64,000 nucleotides of DNA from Bordetella genomosp. 13 (GCF_007679965.1 NZ_VEHL01000001.1:310001-374000), one strand, 5' to 3'. Shown: positions 25,059 to 33,194, counted from the first letter of the stretch. The notes: generated by a model not told the origin, from the sequence alone. Translations and numbers: made by a program.

Positions 25059-25871
25059 ATGCGCAAATCCATTCTGGCAGCGATCCGCGCACACGCGGTC
25101 GCGGAGTACCCGCGCGAGTGCTGTGGGCTGATAGTGTCTGCGCCCGACCGCCTGGCGCACGGTGGCGCGACCGAACGGTACATCGCGTGCCGTAATGCGG
25201 CCAGCGACGGCGACCAGTTCAGGATTGCCGCGGAGGACTACGCCACGGCCGACGACGCAGGCCAGGTGCTCGCCGTTGTGCACAGCCATCCGGACGCCGA
25301 TCCGCTGCCGAGCGATGCCGACCGCGTAGCGTGCGAGGCCTCTGGTCTGCCCTGGTACATCGTGGAGGTCCGCGCCGAGGGCGGCGTGGTGGAGGCGCGC
25401 CAGGTGTATTCGTGGGCGCCGGAGGGCTACCAGGCGCCCCTGTTGGGCCGCGCGTTTCACCACGGCATTCTCGACTGCTACACCATCATCCAGGACTGGT
25501 ATGCGAGGGAACGAGGGATTGAGCTGCCCGAATTCGAACGTGCCGACGGCTGGTGGGAAACCGAGCAGGAACTCTACCTCGACCATTTCGCCGAGGCAGG
25601 CTTCCGGCGGCTGAGCGATGCCGAGCCGTTGCAACCTGGCGATGTGATCCTGATGCAGGTGCTCAGCAAGCGTACGAACCACGCCGGCGTCTACCTCGGG
25701 CCCAGGCCGCTGGCTGAGCGCCGGGATCTGCATCCGCTCGCCGGTGGCATGCTGCATCACCTATACGGCCGGCTGTCGGAGCGGGTGGTGTACGGCGGAT
25801 ACTGGCTTGAATGCACCCGGGCGAGGCTGCGGTATATTGGCCGCGATGAAAACTCGGAGGGACGGGGATGA
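25059..25871 (+). CDS. Tail assembly protein K: JAMM domain plus NlpC/P60 peptidase
   Basis: 270 residues with two enzyme domains. The N-terminal JAB/MPN domain has ECCG and the complete metal motif HSHPDADPLPSDAD (HxH-x7-SxxD). The C-terminal NlpC/P60 domain has the catalytic Cys140 in ILDCYTIIQDWY and His208 in TNHAGVYLG. This is exactly the lambda gpK layout; the NlpC part would cleave peptidoglycan at the tail tip. The gene overlaps the next one by ATGA. Confidence 0.92.
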   Translation: MRKSILAAIRAHAVAEYPRECCGLIVSAPDRLAHGGATERYIACRNAASDGDQFRIAAEDYATADDAGQVLAVVHSHPDADPLPSDADRVACEASGLPWYIVEVRAEGGVVEARQVYSWAPEGYQAPLLGRAFHHGILDCYTIIQDWYARERGIELPEFERADGWWETEQELYLDHFAEAGFRRLSDAEPLQPGDVILMQVLSKRTNHAGVYLGPRPLAERRDLHPLAGGMLHHLYGRLSERVVYGGYWLECTRARLRYIGRDENSEGRG

Positions 25872-26205
25872 AAGAAAATACTTGGGCGGTATTGATACCG
25901 ATGTTAAGCGGCTGCATGGCAATGTCGGCTTCGGAACTGCGAGCCTCGCCGCCTGTGTGGTTTGGCACTTCGCAGAAAACATCGGCGGATTACACTGCCT
26001 GCGTGATGCAGGGTTGGCGCGATTACGTCAGAAATCCTAACAACAGCGCCATTCCTGATGGCAGGAGATCTACTTAGCCGATCTATATCCCGTTATTTCC
26101 CTGCGGGCGATGGACCGTCAGGGCGAGGGGGGCGATATCAATCTGCGTTCTCGTTTACCGTACGGATATAGTGACTTGGTTGTCACAGCTCAGTCGTGCG
26201 TCTGA
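25868..26205 (+). pseudogene. Small lipoprotein gene interrupted by a -1 frameshift
   Basis: The intact frame 25868-26077 encodes 69 residues with a lipobox (PMLSGC, Cys16) and then SADYTACVMQGW, but stops at TAG after DGRRST. In the next frame the coding text continues without interruption, from about 26062 (QEIYLADLYPVISLRAM) to a stop at 26205 (GYSDLVVTAQSCV). A single lost base in GATGGCAGGAG (26057-26067) explains both. The joined product of about 111 residues reads like small phage/bacterial lipoproteins. No slippery heptamer is present, so a mutation or a sequencing error is more likely than programmed shifting. Confidence 0.7.
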
Positions 26206-26227
26206 CGTAATAAGAAATCACATGGAA

Positions 26228-26248
26228 CCCGCTTCGGCGGGTTTTTTT
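26228..26248 (+). terminator. Hairpin/U-tract before gene I
   Basis: CCCGC-TTCG-GCGGG followed by seven T, then GGAGG and the ATG of gene I 11 bases later. It has the full form of an intrinsic terminator inside the late operon. Confidence 0.7.
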
Positions 26249-26259
26249 ATGGAGGAACC

Positions 26260-26835
26260 ATGAGCGAGAGCCTGAAGACGGTTCGGTTATATGGGCGCCT
26301 GGGGGCGCAGTTCGGCCGGGTGCATCGGCTGGCCGTGATGAGTACCGCTGAAGCGGTGCAGGCACTCTGCGCAACGGTCCCCGGATTTGAACGGGCATTT
26401 CTTGCGACGGACGTGCGCTATGCCTGCTTCCTGGGGAAGCGCAATATCGGGGAAGAGGATGTCGCCAAGCCAGCCAAAGGTGAGGACATACGCATCGCGC
26501 CCATTTTGCAAGGCGCGAAGCGCGGCGGCGTGTTCCAGACTATCCTCGGCGCGGCGTTGATCGTGGTCGGCGCGGTCGTCTCTGCGTACGGCGGCGCTGG
26601 CACTCCGCTCATTAAGTTTGGTGCGGCCATGATGTTCGCCGGTATCGTGCAAATGCTGTCACCGCAGCAGCGGGGCCTGTCTACGCAGGACAACCCCGAG
26701 AATGGCGCCTCCTACAACTTCAACGGTCCGGTGAATACGACGGCCCAGGGTAACGCTGTGCCACTGCTGTATGGCGAGATGTTCGTGGGCAGCTCGGTCG
26801 TGTCGGCCGGCATCTTCGCGGAAGATCAGGCATGA
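26260..26835 (+). CDS. Tail assembly protein I (lambda gpI-like)
   Basis: 191 residues with a GGAGG ribosome site. The N-terminal half has the lambda gpI pattern VRLYGRLGAQFGRVHRLAV and AEAVQALCATVPGFE (ubiquitin-like TAP_I domain). A hydrophobic Gly-rich segment (ILGAALIVVGAVVSAYGG) follows near residue 95, as in lambda gpI. The C-terminus has VNTTAQGNAVPLLYGEM, typical of this family. Its stop overlaps the J start by ATGA. Confidence 0.9.
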   Translation: MSESLKTVRLYGRLGAQFGRVHRLAVMSTAEAVQALCATVPGFERAFLATDVRYACFLGKRNIGEEDVAKPAKGEDIRIAPILQGAKRGGVFQTILGAALIVVGAVVSAYGGAGTPLIKFGAAMMFAGIVQMLSPQQRGLSTQDNPENGASYNFNGPVNTTAQGNAVPLLYGEMFVGSSVVSAGIFAEDQA

Positions 26836-29800
26836 TTGCAACAGTGATGGAACGAGAAGAGGCGCCTGCGGGCGCTTTTTGCATTTCTGGCCCATACAGC
26901 GAGATATCGCGGCGAGGCGGCATAACCATCGTCGGGGCGAAGGGCGGTAAGGGCGGCGGCAGCGACGTGAGAGCGCCCATAGAGGCTCCCGACTCGCTAC
27001 ATAGCACCTCATATGCCAAGGTATTGGACCTGGTTAGCGAGGGGCCCGTCGTCGGTCCGGTGCATGGCATAGGTGGTCTGCTGCGCGACATTTATCTGGA
27101 CGGCACGCCGATCCAGAACGATGACGGTACGCTGAACTTCGAGGGTGTGCGGGCCGACTTTCGTGCCGGGACGCAAGACCAGGACTACATCGCCGGGTTT
27201 CCCGCGGCCGAGTCAGCGATTGGAATCGGCATTGAGCTGCGCAGCGACCAGTCGTTTTTGCGGCAGTTCACAAACCCCAATCTGTCCGCTGTGCGTGTGA
27301 CGCTAGAGGTGCGTGGGCTGTCTCAGACCAACACCACGAACGCCGACATTAACGGCTATCGCGTCGAATACATCATCGAGGTGCAGACCGGTGGCGGCGC
27401 GTGGCAGGATGTTCTGCGCAGCGCTTTCGACGGGAAGACGACCCAGACCTACGCTCGGTCCCATCGCATCGACCTGCCGCCCTCAACGTCAGGCTGGAAC
27501 GTGCGCGTGACGCGGCTGACCGCCAATGCCAACAGCAGCACCATTGCTGATCGCACGTTCATCCAGGCCGTATCCGAGATCATCGACGCCAAGCTGCGCA
27601 TGCCGATGTCGGCGCTCGTCGGCGTTCAGATCGACGCGAAACAGTTTCAGTCCGTCCCTCAGCGTGCGTTTCATTTTCGCGGTCGGATCATCTCCGTGCC
27701 GAGCAACTATGACCCGGCCACGCGCGTCTATACCGGCACCTGGGACGGGACATTCAAGCAGGCGTGGAGCAATTGCCCGCCGTGGATTTTCTACGACCTG
27801 GTGAGCAACGACCGCTACGGCCTTGGTGCGTTCGTGCCGGCCAGCAAACTGTCGATGCTCAAATGGGCGCTCTATCCCGTTGCACAGTACTGCGACGAGC
27901 TAGTGCCCGATGGGTTCGGTGGGCAGGAGCCACGTTTTACCTGCAACGTCTACATCCAGGAGCGCGCCGACGCGTACCGCGTACTTGCCGATCTGGCCAG
28001 TGTGTTCCGTGGAATGGTCTATGAGCAGGGTGGCGTCGTGATGGCTGCGGCGGATATCCCGGGAGATCCTGCCTACACGTACTCGGCCGCCAACGTCATT
28101 GACGGGAGGTTCAATTACACCGGATCGCCACGGCGGACACGTTACACGGTTTCGCAGGTCTCTTGGAACGACATGGAGGACATGGGGCGTGCCAAGATGG
28201 AGGCGGTGGAATCGGACCGCGATACCCAGGTGCGATACGGCTTGAATGTCACCCAGACGACAGCGTTTGCTTGCTCTTCACGCGGCCAAGCCGTGCGCGC
28301 TGCGAAATGGGCGTTGTTGACCTCGCAGCGAGAGACCCAAGCCGTCACATTCAGCGTGGGCCTCGATCATGCGGTTGTGGCGCCGGGGCGGGTAATCCGC
28401 GTAGTGGACCCTCGTCGCGCGGGGCGCCGGATCGGAGGGCGCATCCGTTCGGCCACGCGCACGGTGATCACGACGGACCTGGATGTCATTGTGCGACCGG
28501 GCGATCGACTGGTAGTGAACCTGCCGAGTGGTGTGTCCGAGTCTCGCATCGTCAGCGATTTGGTCGGCGAGGGCGTGTCTGCGGACGGTACGACGTGGCG
28601 CGCTGACAGCACGGAAATCACCGCGGACATGGTAGGCCTGCCGGGCAGCACGCTTACCATCACGGTCACCCAGCCCTTCAGCGAGCTGCCGGAGCCCGAA
28701 TCGATATGGACGGTCGAGTCTGAAGCGCTGACCTCGCAGCTTTTCCGCGTGTTGTCGATTTCCCGTCGAACGCCCTTGGAAGCGGAGATCATGGCGGTGC
28801 AGCACGAGCCTGGCAAATACTCTGGCGTCGACTACGGCACGAAAATCGATACACGCCCGATCACCGTGGTGCCTCCGGGTGTGCAGGCGCCGCCGGCGCA
28901 GGTGACCCTGTCGTCCTACTCCGTGGTTGTCCAGGGCATCGCTCAGCACAACGGCGTGATCGAGTGGCCTGCGGCGAAAGGCGCGGTGGCATACCAGGTG
29001 CAATGGCGGCGTGACAGCTCCGACTGGATCGAAGGGGGGCGCACCGGTTCGGCCAGGCTCGAGCTGGATAACATTCGCACCGGCGCGTACGTGGCGCGCG
29101 CACGTGCCATCAATGCTGCCAATGTGCCGTCGGTGTGGACGGTTTCGGCGGAGACACGCCTTGAGGGCACGATTGCACCGCCGACTGCTCTGGCATTCCT
29201 GTCGACCACGTCGTTGATTTTCGGCATCCAGTTGGCTTGGGGGTTCCCGGCCGGGCCGTCGATCATCGAACGGGCGCAGATCTGGTATTCGCAGACCAAT
29301 GATCGGGCAGATGCCACGCTGCTGGGCGAGTTTCCGTACCCGCAGTCGACCCATGCGCTGATGGGACTGGCGGCTGGAGCTCGGCTGTATTTTTGGGGCC
29401 GGCTCATCGACAAGCAGGGCGAGATCGGACCGTGGTACCCGTCAGGCGTCGGCGTGGCGGGCACAGCGAGCAGTGATGCAAATCCGATTCTCGACTTCCT
29501 GCAGGGAAAAATCACGGAGAGCCAGCTCGGCCAGGCCCTACTGGAGAAGATCGACGGTGGCGGCGAAGCGATGGTAGCGGTGCAGCAGGTCGTGACGGCT
29601 CTGGCTGCCCTCTACACGATCAAAACGCAGCTGACCGTCGATGGCGTGCCTTATATGGCGGGTATCGGTGTGGGCGTCGAAAACGATGCCGGCATCATCA
29701 CGTCACAGATTTTGCTGGCTGCTGGAAGGGTCGCGGTTCTGGACGAGACAAGCGGCTTGTTGACTGCGCCGTTCGTTATCCAGGGGGGGCAGACATTCAT

Positions 29801-30020
29801 CAATCAGGCTCTCATCGGCACCGGCTGGATCACTAACGCCATGATCGGAAACTTCATCCAATCGAACGATTTCGTCCCAGATCAGTCCGGCTGGCAAATC
29901 AATAAAAATGGCGCCATCCAAATAAATGGAACCGGCGGCGGTGGACGAATGCGGCTTTCTAATGCGGGCGTGCGCTTATACGATCCTAGCGGAACGCTGC
30001 GTATACGGATGGAGTTATAG
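26832..30020 (+). CDS. Tail tip attachment protein J (host specificity, lambda gpJ-like)
   Basis: 1062 residues from the ATG at 26832. The conserved J N-terminus starts at GAKGGKGGGSD (about residue 35) and continues with SYAKVLDLVSEGPVVGPVHG and DGTLNFEGVRADFRAG. Fibronectin-type domains lie around residues 675-880 and a tip domain follows. The first 30 codons cover a hairpin/U-tract (26862-26880) and do not look like J sequence; the natural start may have been at codon 31, which is now ATA. J forms the central tip and binds the cell surface. Lambda gpJ has 1132 residues, so this one is complete. Confidence 0.92.
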   Translation: MIATVMEREEAPAGAFCISGPYSEISRRGGITIVGAKGGKGGGSDVRAPIEAPDSLHSTSYAKVLDLVSEGPVVGPVHGIGGLLRDIYLDGTPIQNDDGTLNFEGVRADFRAGTQDQDYIAGFPAAESAIGIGIELRSDQSFLRQFTNPNLSAVRVTLEVRGLSQTNTTNADINGYRVEYIIEVQTGGGAWQDVLRSAFDGKTTQTYARSHRIDLPPSTSGWNVRVTRLTANANSSTIADRTFIQAVSEIIDAKLRMPMSALVGVQIDAKQFQSVPQRAFHFRGRIISVPSNYDPATRVYTGTWDGTFKQAWSNCPPWIFYDLVSNDRYGLGAFVPASKLSMLKWALYPVAQYCDELVPDGFGGQEPRFTCNVYIQERADAYRVLADLASVFRGMVYEQGGVVMAAADIPGDPAYTYSAANVIDGRFNYTGSPRRTRYTVSQVSWNDMEDMGRAKMEAVESDRDTQVRYGLNVTQTTAFACSSRGQAVRAAKWALLTSQRETQAVTFSVGLDHAVVAPGRVIRVVDPRRAGRRIGGRIRSATRTVITTDLDVIVRPGDRLVVNLPSGVSESRIVSDLVGEGVSADGTTWRADSTEITADMVGLPGSTLTITVTQPFSELPEPESIWTVESEALTSQLFRVLSISRRTPLEAEIMAVQHEPGKYSGVDYGTKIDTRPITVVPPGVQAPPAQVTLSSYSVVVQGIAQHNGVIEWPAAKGAVAYQVQWRRDSSDWIEGGRTGSARLELDNIRTGAYVARARAINAANVPSVWTVSAETRLEGTIAPPTALAFLSTTSLIFGIQLAWGFPAGPSIIERAQIWYSQTNDRADATLLGEFPYPQSTHALMGLAAGARLYFWGRLIDKQGEIGPWYPSGVGVAGTASSDANPILDFLQGKITESQLGQALLEKIDGGGEAMVAVQQVVTALAALYTIKTQLTVDGVPYMAGIGVGVENDAGIITSQILLAAGRVAVLDETSGLLTAPFVIQGGQTFINQALIGTGWITNAMIGNFIQSNDFVPDQSGWQINKNGAIQINGTGGGGRMRLSNAGVRLYDPSGTLRIRMEL
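26862..26880 (+). terminator. Hairpin/U-tract in the first codons of J
   Basis: GCGCC-TGCG-GGCGC followed by TTTTT lies 30 bases after the assumed J start codon. It is the fourth late-operon hairpin of this kind and suggests that real J translation begins downstream. Confidence 0.55.
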
Positions 30021-30022
30021 CC

Positions 30023-30295
30023 GTGGCTGTGTTTACTCTTTATAACGTAGACGGCTCTGTGCATCTAGATCTCAGTAGGTCTATCACCAAATGGCTTGGA
30101 GAATTCGAGGCCACTTCGAGCGGGTCCATCACAATACCCGAGTTCGCCGCCAACCGGGGCTGGGCGCATATCCAGCCCTTGAGCCAAGGTGCCTCATGGC
30201 CGGCCGGGTATTCGGTGCGCGTCTCTGGTGTTCAAATCATATACACCATATTCGATTCCAGTCGACTATTTCGTGTGGTGTACGGGGTGTACTGA
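30023..30295 (+). CDS. Distal tail protein downstream of J (DUF6453-like fold, short)
   Basis: 90 residues with a GTG start two bases after the J stop and GGAG upstream. It begins VFTLYNVDGSVHLDLSRSI, a pattern repeated in the next protein (MLSLYNTDGQLVFDSAALY). Such beta-rich proteins follow J in many lambda-like tails and are thought to decorate the tip. The gene is lower in GC than the rest of the locus. The family name is from memory and tentative. Confidence 0.6.
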   Translation: MAVFTLYNVDGSVHLDLSRSITKWLGEFEATSSGSITIPEFAANRGWAHIQPLSQGASWPAGYSVRVSGVQIIYTIFDSSRLFRVVYGVY

Positions 30296-30296
30296 A

Positions 30297-31046
30297 ATGA
30301 CCATACTCGAAGTTAGGAACGACGACAGCCACATACTCATTAATGATTCGTTCGAAAATTATGTTTATGTGCTATCCACACAGGCGACGCTGATATCTGC
30401 GCAGAATATGCCTGGCGGGATATCAGTATCGGGATCGGTAGGTCATATTTCGTATGTTGGCCGACCTGGGTCGTCTCCGATCCTGGCCTTCGCTATGTCG
30501 CCTTTAGAGCCCAAAGTGGGCATCTTCACCATTACGAGGTTAGGCAGTCAGATAACTTGGGAGATTAGGGGTTCAGCAACTGACATTGGCAAGCCCGTAA
30601 GATACTGGATTTTTGACAGGATACGAGGAAACGCCTCAGGAAGCGGCATGCTTTCGCTTTACAATACTGACGGACAACTGGTATTCGACAGTGCGGCGTT
30701 GTATATGAGGATAGAGCAGTTCATATCTGTAAATTATTCGTCAGAATTTACGCCCATAGACTATCCGCTATCCGGGTCGCGCCAGTACGCAATTGCCCAT
30801 GCCTCGCCTGCGACGTCGAACCACGAAGCGTTTCCACCGCTTCCGCAAGGCGTGTACGCACAAGAAGATTGGTCTATGCAAGTAGTGGGCCAGCGGACAG
30901 GTAATACTTTGAGGTTCGAGGCGGTTCAAACAGTATATTCGATTCAGATAACGGATTTTAGCACTATCGGCGATCCACCAAGCACGGGGTTTAATAACTA
31001 CTGGTCTCCAGGAACTTATATGCTGATCGACGTTACCGGCATGTAG
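30297..31046 (+). CDS. Distal tail protein with duplicated domain
   Basis: 249 residues from the ATG at 30297, one base after the previous stop. The C-terminal half (from about residue 118, MLSLYNTDGQLVFDSAALY) matches the whole preceding 90-residue protein, so the two genes carry copies of one domain. No signal or membrane segment. AT-rich codons (AAT, TAT, ATA) make this the lowest-GC coding stretch of the window, a sign of recent transfer. It may bind the target cell surface. Confidence 0.6.
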   Translation: MTILEVRNDDSHILINDSFENYVYVLSTQATLISAQNMPGGISVSGSVGHISYVGRPGSSPILAFAMSPLEPKVGIFTITRLGSQITWEIRGSATDIGKPVRYWIFDRIRGNASGSGMLSLYNTDGQLVFDSAALYMRIEQFISVNYSSEFTPIDYPLSGSRQYAIAHASPATSNHEAFPPLPQGVYAQEDWSMQVVGQRTGNTLRFEAVQTVYSIQITDFSTIGDPPSTGFNNYWSPGTYMLIDVTGM

Positions 31047-31066
31047 CGCAGCTAACACTATGTATT

Positions 31067-31091
31067 TCCCCGCCTAGAGCGGGATTTTTTT
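31067..31091 (+). terminator. Hairpin/U-tract before the endolysin gene
   Basis: TCCCCGC-CTAGA-GCGGGA followed by seven T, then TTTGGAG and the endolysin ATG. It separates the tail module from the lysis cassette. Confidence 0.65.
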
Positions 31092-31106
31092 GTTTGGAGA
31101 TTCTGA

Positions 31107-31559
31107 ATGAACCTTTCTCCACACTTTGCTTTGGCAGAGCTGGTTGCCAGCCAGACCGCCGAACGTCGGCGCATCGATAACATCCCTACGGACGTTGTGC
31201 TGAGCAACCTGTACACGCTTGCGGATCGGCTGGAAACCGTGCGCGGCATCCTGGGTGGCCTGCCCATGCTGATATCAAGCGGTTATCGCAGCCAGGCGCT
31301 GAATCGTGCCCTGGGCGGCTCCATCACTTCGGCGCATATGCTGGGACTGGCCGCCGATTTCACGTGCCCAGGCTTTGGTTCGCCGCTAGACGTCTGTCGC
31401 GAGTTGGCCCGCCACGCTGACGCGCTGGATTTCGACCAGATCATCCATGAAGGTACGTGGGTGCATCTTGGCCTGGCCGCGCCTGGCAAGATGCCCCTTC
31501 GCCAGGTGCTGACTGCGCATTTCAATGCCGGCGGCACGACCTACTCGCGTGGCCTCTAG
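31107..31559 (+). CDS. Endolysin, M15-family D-Ala-D-Ala peptidase
   Basis: 150 residues with no signal peptide. The zinc-binding pattern of peptidase M15_3 is intact: SSGYRSQALNRALGG, then SAHMLGLAADF with His77 and Asp84, and WVHLGL with His120. It cuts peptidoglycan peptide cross-links and needs a holin to reach the wall. It opens the lysis cassette and is followed nine bases later by the holin-like gene. Confidence 0.9.
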   Translation: MNLSPHFALAELVASQTAERRRIDNIPTDVVLSNLYTLADRLETVRGILGGLPMLISSGYRSQALNRALGGSITSAHMLGLAADFTCPGFGSPLDVCRELARHADALDFDQIIHEGTWVHLGLAAPGKMPLRQVLTAHFNAGGTTYSRGL

Positions 31560-31567
31560 GAGCAAGC

Positions 31568-32032
31568 GTGGCCACGCTAGAAAACATGGGGATGATGCTC
31601 GCGCTGGTCGGCGCGGGCGTCGGCGCCGCCGCGGTATCGGCCGAGGCGCTCAGCGTCGGCCAGATCGTCGCGTACATCGTGACGATCCTGGTGGGCGGCG
31701 GCGCGGCGTGGAAGGTGCTGCCCATTCTGCTGGCACGCCTGTCCGTGACGCTGGCCGGCGCGAAATCCGAACGCGATTCCATCGAGCGCCTGGAGCAGCA
31801 GCTGCAGGTCGAGCGCCAGGCAGCCGTGCAGGCACGCGCCGACGCCAATGCTGCCTACAAGGAGCGCAACGACATCCTGCGGGAGCTGGGCGACGTGAAG
31901 GCGCAGCTGGCCGGCCTGACCGAGCGCGCCGCGATTCAGGCGCAGACCATAGAGCGGCAAAACCTGTTGATCTCGGAGCTGACCACACAGATCCAGAACC
32001 TGAACGAGGCCGTCCATGGCAAGAATGCTTGA
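31568..32032 (+). CDS. Holin-like membrane protein with coiled-coil tail
   Basis: 154 residues from a GTG at 31568 with AGGAG at six bases. Two hydrophobic segments lie in the first 55 residues (MMLALVGAGVGAAAVSAEAL and VGQIVAYIVTILVGGGAAW), followed by a long charged coiled coil (ERLEQQLQVERQAAVQARA). Position after the endolysin and two membrane segments suggest a holin; the coiled-coil tail is unusual. It overlaps the next gene by 17 bases. Confidence 0.65.
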   Translation: MATLENMGMMLALVGAGVGAAAVSAEALSVGQIVAYIVTILVGGGAAWKVLPILLARLSVTLAGAKSERDSIERLEQQLQVERQAAVQARADANAAYKERNDILRELGDVKAQLAGLTERAAIQAQTIERQNLLISELTTQIQNLNEAVHGKNA

Positions 32033-32531
32033 GTGGTGTTTCGGCTGGCAGCCGCGCCTGACTCGGTGGCTGCTCGCGCTGTATGCGTTGGCCCTGGTGG
32101 TGGCGATTTTTATTGGCGGATACGCAACCGGGGCCTTGGTGGCCTGGAGCGATGCCGGCCACGCCATCGCCCAGCAGCGAGAGGACTATCGCCGATCGCT
32201 GGCCGCGCTGACCGACAAGACGATCGGTGCCGCGCGACAGGCCGCGGCGGCAGCGGGTAATGTCCAGGCTGCGGCGGGTCGTATCGAAGACGTGGCGGAG
32301 AACGTGCTGGATGCGGCTTCGGCCGCCGAGCAGGCGGCGCAGGCAGCGGGAACGGCGGGCGCGACGGCACAGACGGCGGCGAGCACCGCGCGATCGGCCG
32401 CCATGACGGCACGTGGCGCCGCCTCGCAAGCAAGCGTCGCCGCGCACACGGCGAACGAGGCGCTGAGGCCGTCGGCCGCGCCGCCAGGCGTTGACAAATC
32501 CCATTCGCCTGCCTGGCTGGAGGCGCCATGA
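32016..32531 (+). CDS. Lysis-cassette membrane protein, Ala-rich, unknown function
   Basis: 171 residues with one strong membrane segment (WLLALYALALVVAIFIGGYAT, residues 18-38) and an Ala-rich, probably helical C-terminal region. It sits between the holin-like gene and Rz, overlapping both, so it belongs to the lysis operon. It could be a second holin or antiholin; the sequence does not decide. Confidence 0.55.
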   Translation: MARMLEWCFGWQPRLTRWLLALYALALVVAIFIGGYATGALVAWSDAGHAIAQQREDYRRSLAALTDKTIGAARQAAAAAGNVQAAAGRIEDVAENVLDAASAAEQAAQAAGTAGATAQTAASTARSAAMTARGAASQASVAAHTANEALRPSAAPPGVDKSHSPAWLEAP

Positions 32532-32920
32532 TTGCGGACATTCTGGCTTTGCTGGCGGGATGGCGCGGCTATGTCGCAGCGGCGTTGGCCGGCGGCGTCG
32601 CGATGGCTGGCGTGCAGCAACTGCGCGTCGATGCGGTGCAGGCGCGCCTGGGCGCAGCCGAATTGCGCATCAGTGTGGGCGATGCCGCCAACCGCCAATG
32701 CGTGGCTGATGTCGGTGACGCCCGGGCCGCCGTCAGCCAGTTGCGGCGCGAGGCCGACGAGCGTCAGGCGCGTGCTCAGGCGGCAGTGGCCGAAGCGCAG
32801 GCGGTGGCGGGCCGGCACGACGCGGCGGCCGGTTATTGGCGCGGCCGCGCAGCAAAGGGACCGGACCAATGCGCGGCCGCCATGGACGCCTTGGACGAGT
32901 ATCTGCAGGAGTCTCCATGA
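32528..32920 (+). CDS. Inner-membrane spanin (Rz-like)
   Basis: 130 residues: an N-terminal membrane anchor (LALLAGWRGYVAAALAGGVA) followed by a helical coiled-coil-like periplasmic region (QLRREADERQARAQAAVAE). This is the Rz layout. The next gene starts inside its stop codon and encodes a small lipoprotein, as expected for an Rz/Rz1 pair. Confidence 0.82.
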   Translation: MIADILALLAGWRGYVAAALAGGVAMAGVQQLRVDAVQARLGAAELRISVGDAANRQCVADVGDARAAVSQLRREADERQARAQAAVAEAQAVAGRHDAAAGYWRGRAAKGPDQCAAAMDALDEYLQESP

Positions 32921-33171
32921 GAATCCTGTGTGCAACCGTGTGCCTCGGCCTGGCCGGTTGCGGTGCCACTCCCATAGTGCGCACCGAGCGCGTCGAGGTG
33001 CCGGTATCCGTGCCATGCCGCGTGGAGCGCGTGTATGCGCCTGCGTGGGCGACCTCGGCGCTGGCGGACGACGCATCCTTCTACCAGAAGATGGCGGCCG
33101 TGCTGGCGGAACTGGAGCAGCGCAAGGCTTATGAGTCGCGTATCGAGGCCGCTTTGGCGGCATGCAGCTGA
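32917..33171 (+). CDS. Outer-membrane spanin lipoprotein (Rz1-like)
   Basis: 84 residues with a lipobox (LGLAGC, Cys15) and a short periplasmic domain beginning GATPIVRTERVEVPVSV. The ATG at 32917 overlaps the Rz stop by ATGA and lies behind CAGGAG. It is the last gene of the tailocin locus; a host gene on the other strand ends 24 bases later. Together with Rz it would fuse the membranes in the final lysis step. Confidence 0.82.
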   Translation: MRILCATVCLGLAGCGATPIVRTERVEVPVSVPCRVERVYAPAWATSALADDASFYQKMAAVLAELEQRKAYESRIEAALAACS

Positions 33172-33194
33172 TCCTGGCGACCCTGCCTTGTACG

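Larger units (their letters stand above)
15628..33171. mobile_element. Phage-tail-derived locus, candidate F-type (lambda-tail) tailocin
   Basis: About 17.5 kb containing, in order: two small minus-strand genes, a CI/LexA-type repressor, two early plus-strand genes, tail tube (V), assembly chaperones with frameshift (G, GT), tape measure (H), M, a tail fibre, a coiled-coil protein, L, K, a lipoprotein, I, J, two distal proteins, endolysin, holin-like protein, a membrane protein, Rz and Rz1. No integrase, excisionase, replication, terminase, portal, protease, capsid, head-tail connector or tail terminator gene is present, and I saw no flanking att repeats or tRNA gene. The order V-G-GT-H-M-L-K-I-J plus lysis genes is that of F-type pyocins. 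A remnant prophage that lost its head module is the alternative; most tail and lysis frames being intact argues against random decay. Confidence 0.75.

Noticed and set aside
25868..26205. Programmed frameshift in the small lipoprotein gene
   Set aside because: No slippery heptamer lies in the overlap (GATGGCAGGAG); a one-base loss is the simpler reading.
22034..31046. Diversity-generating retroelement as in Bordetella phage BPP-1
   Set aside because: No reverse transcriptase gene, template repeat or matching variable repeat was seen near either fibre gene.
15628..33171. Complete active prophage or gene transfer agent
   Set aside because: No integrase, replication, terminase, portal or capsid genes are present, and a gene transfer agent would need head and packaging genes.
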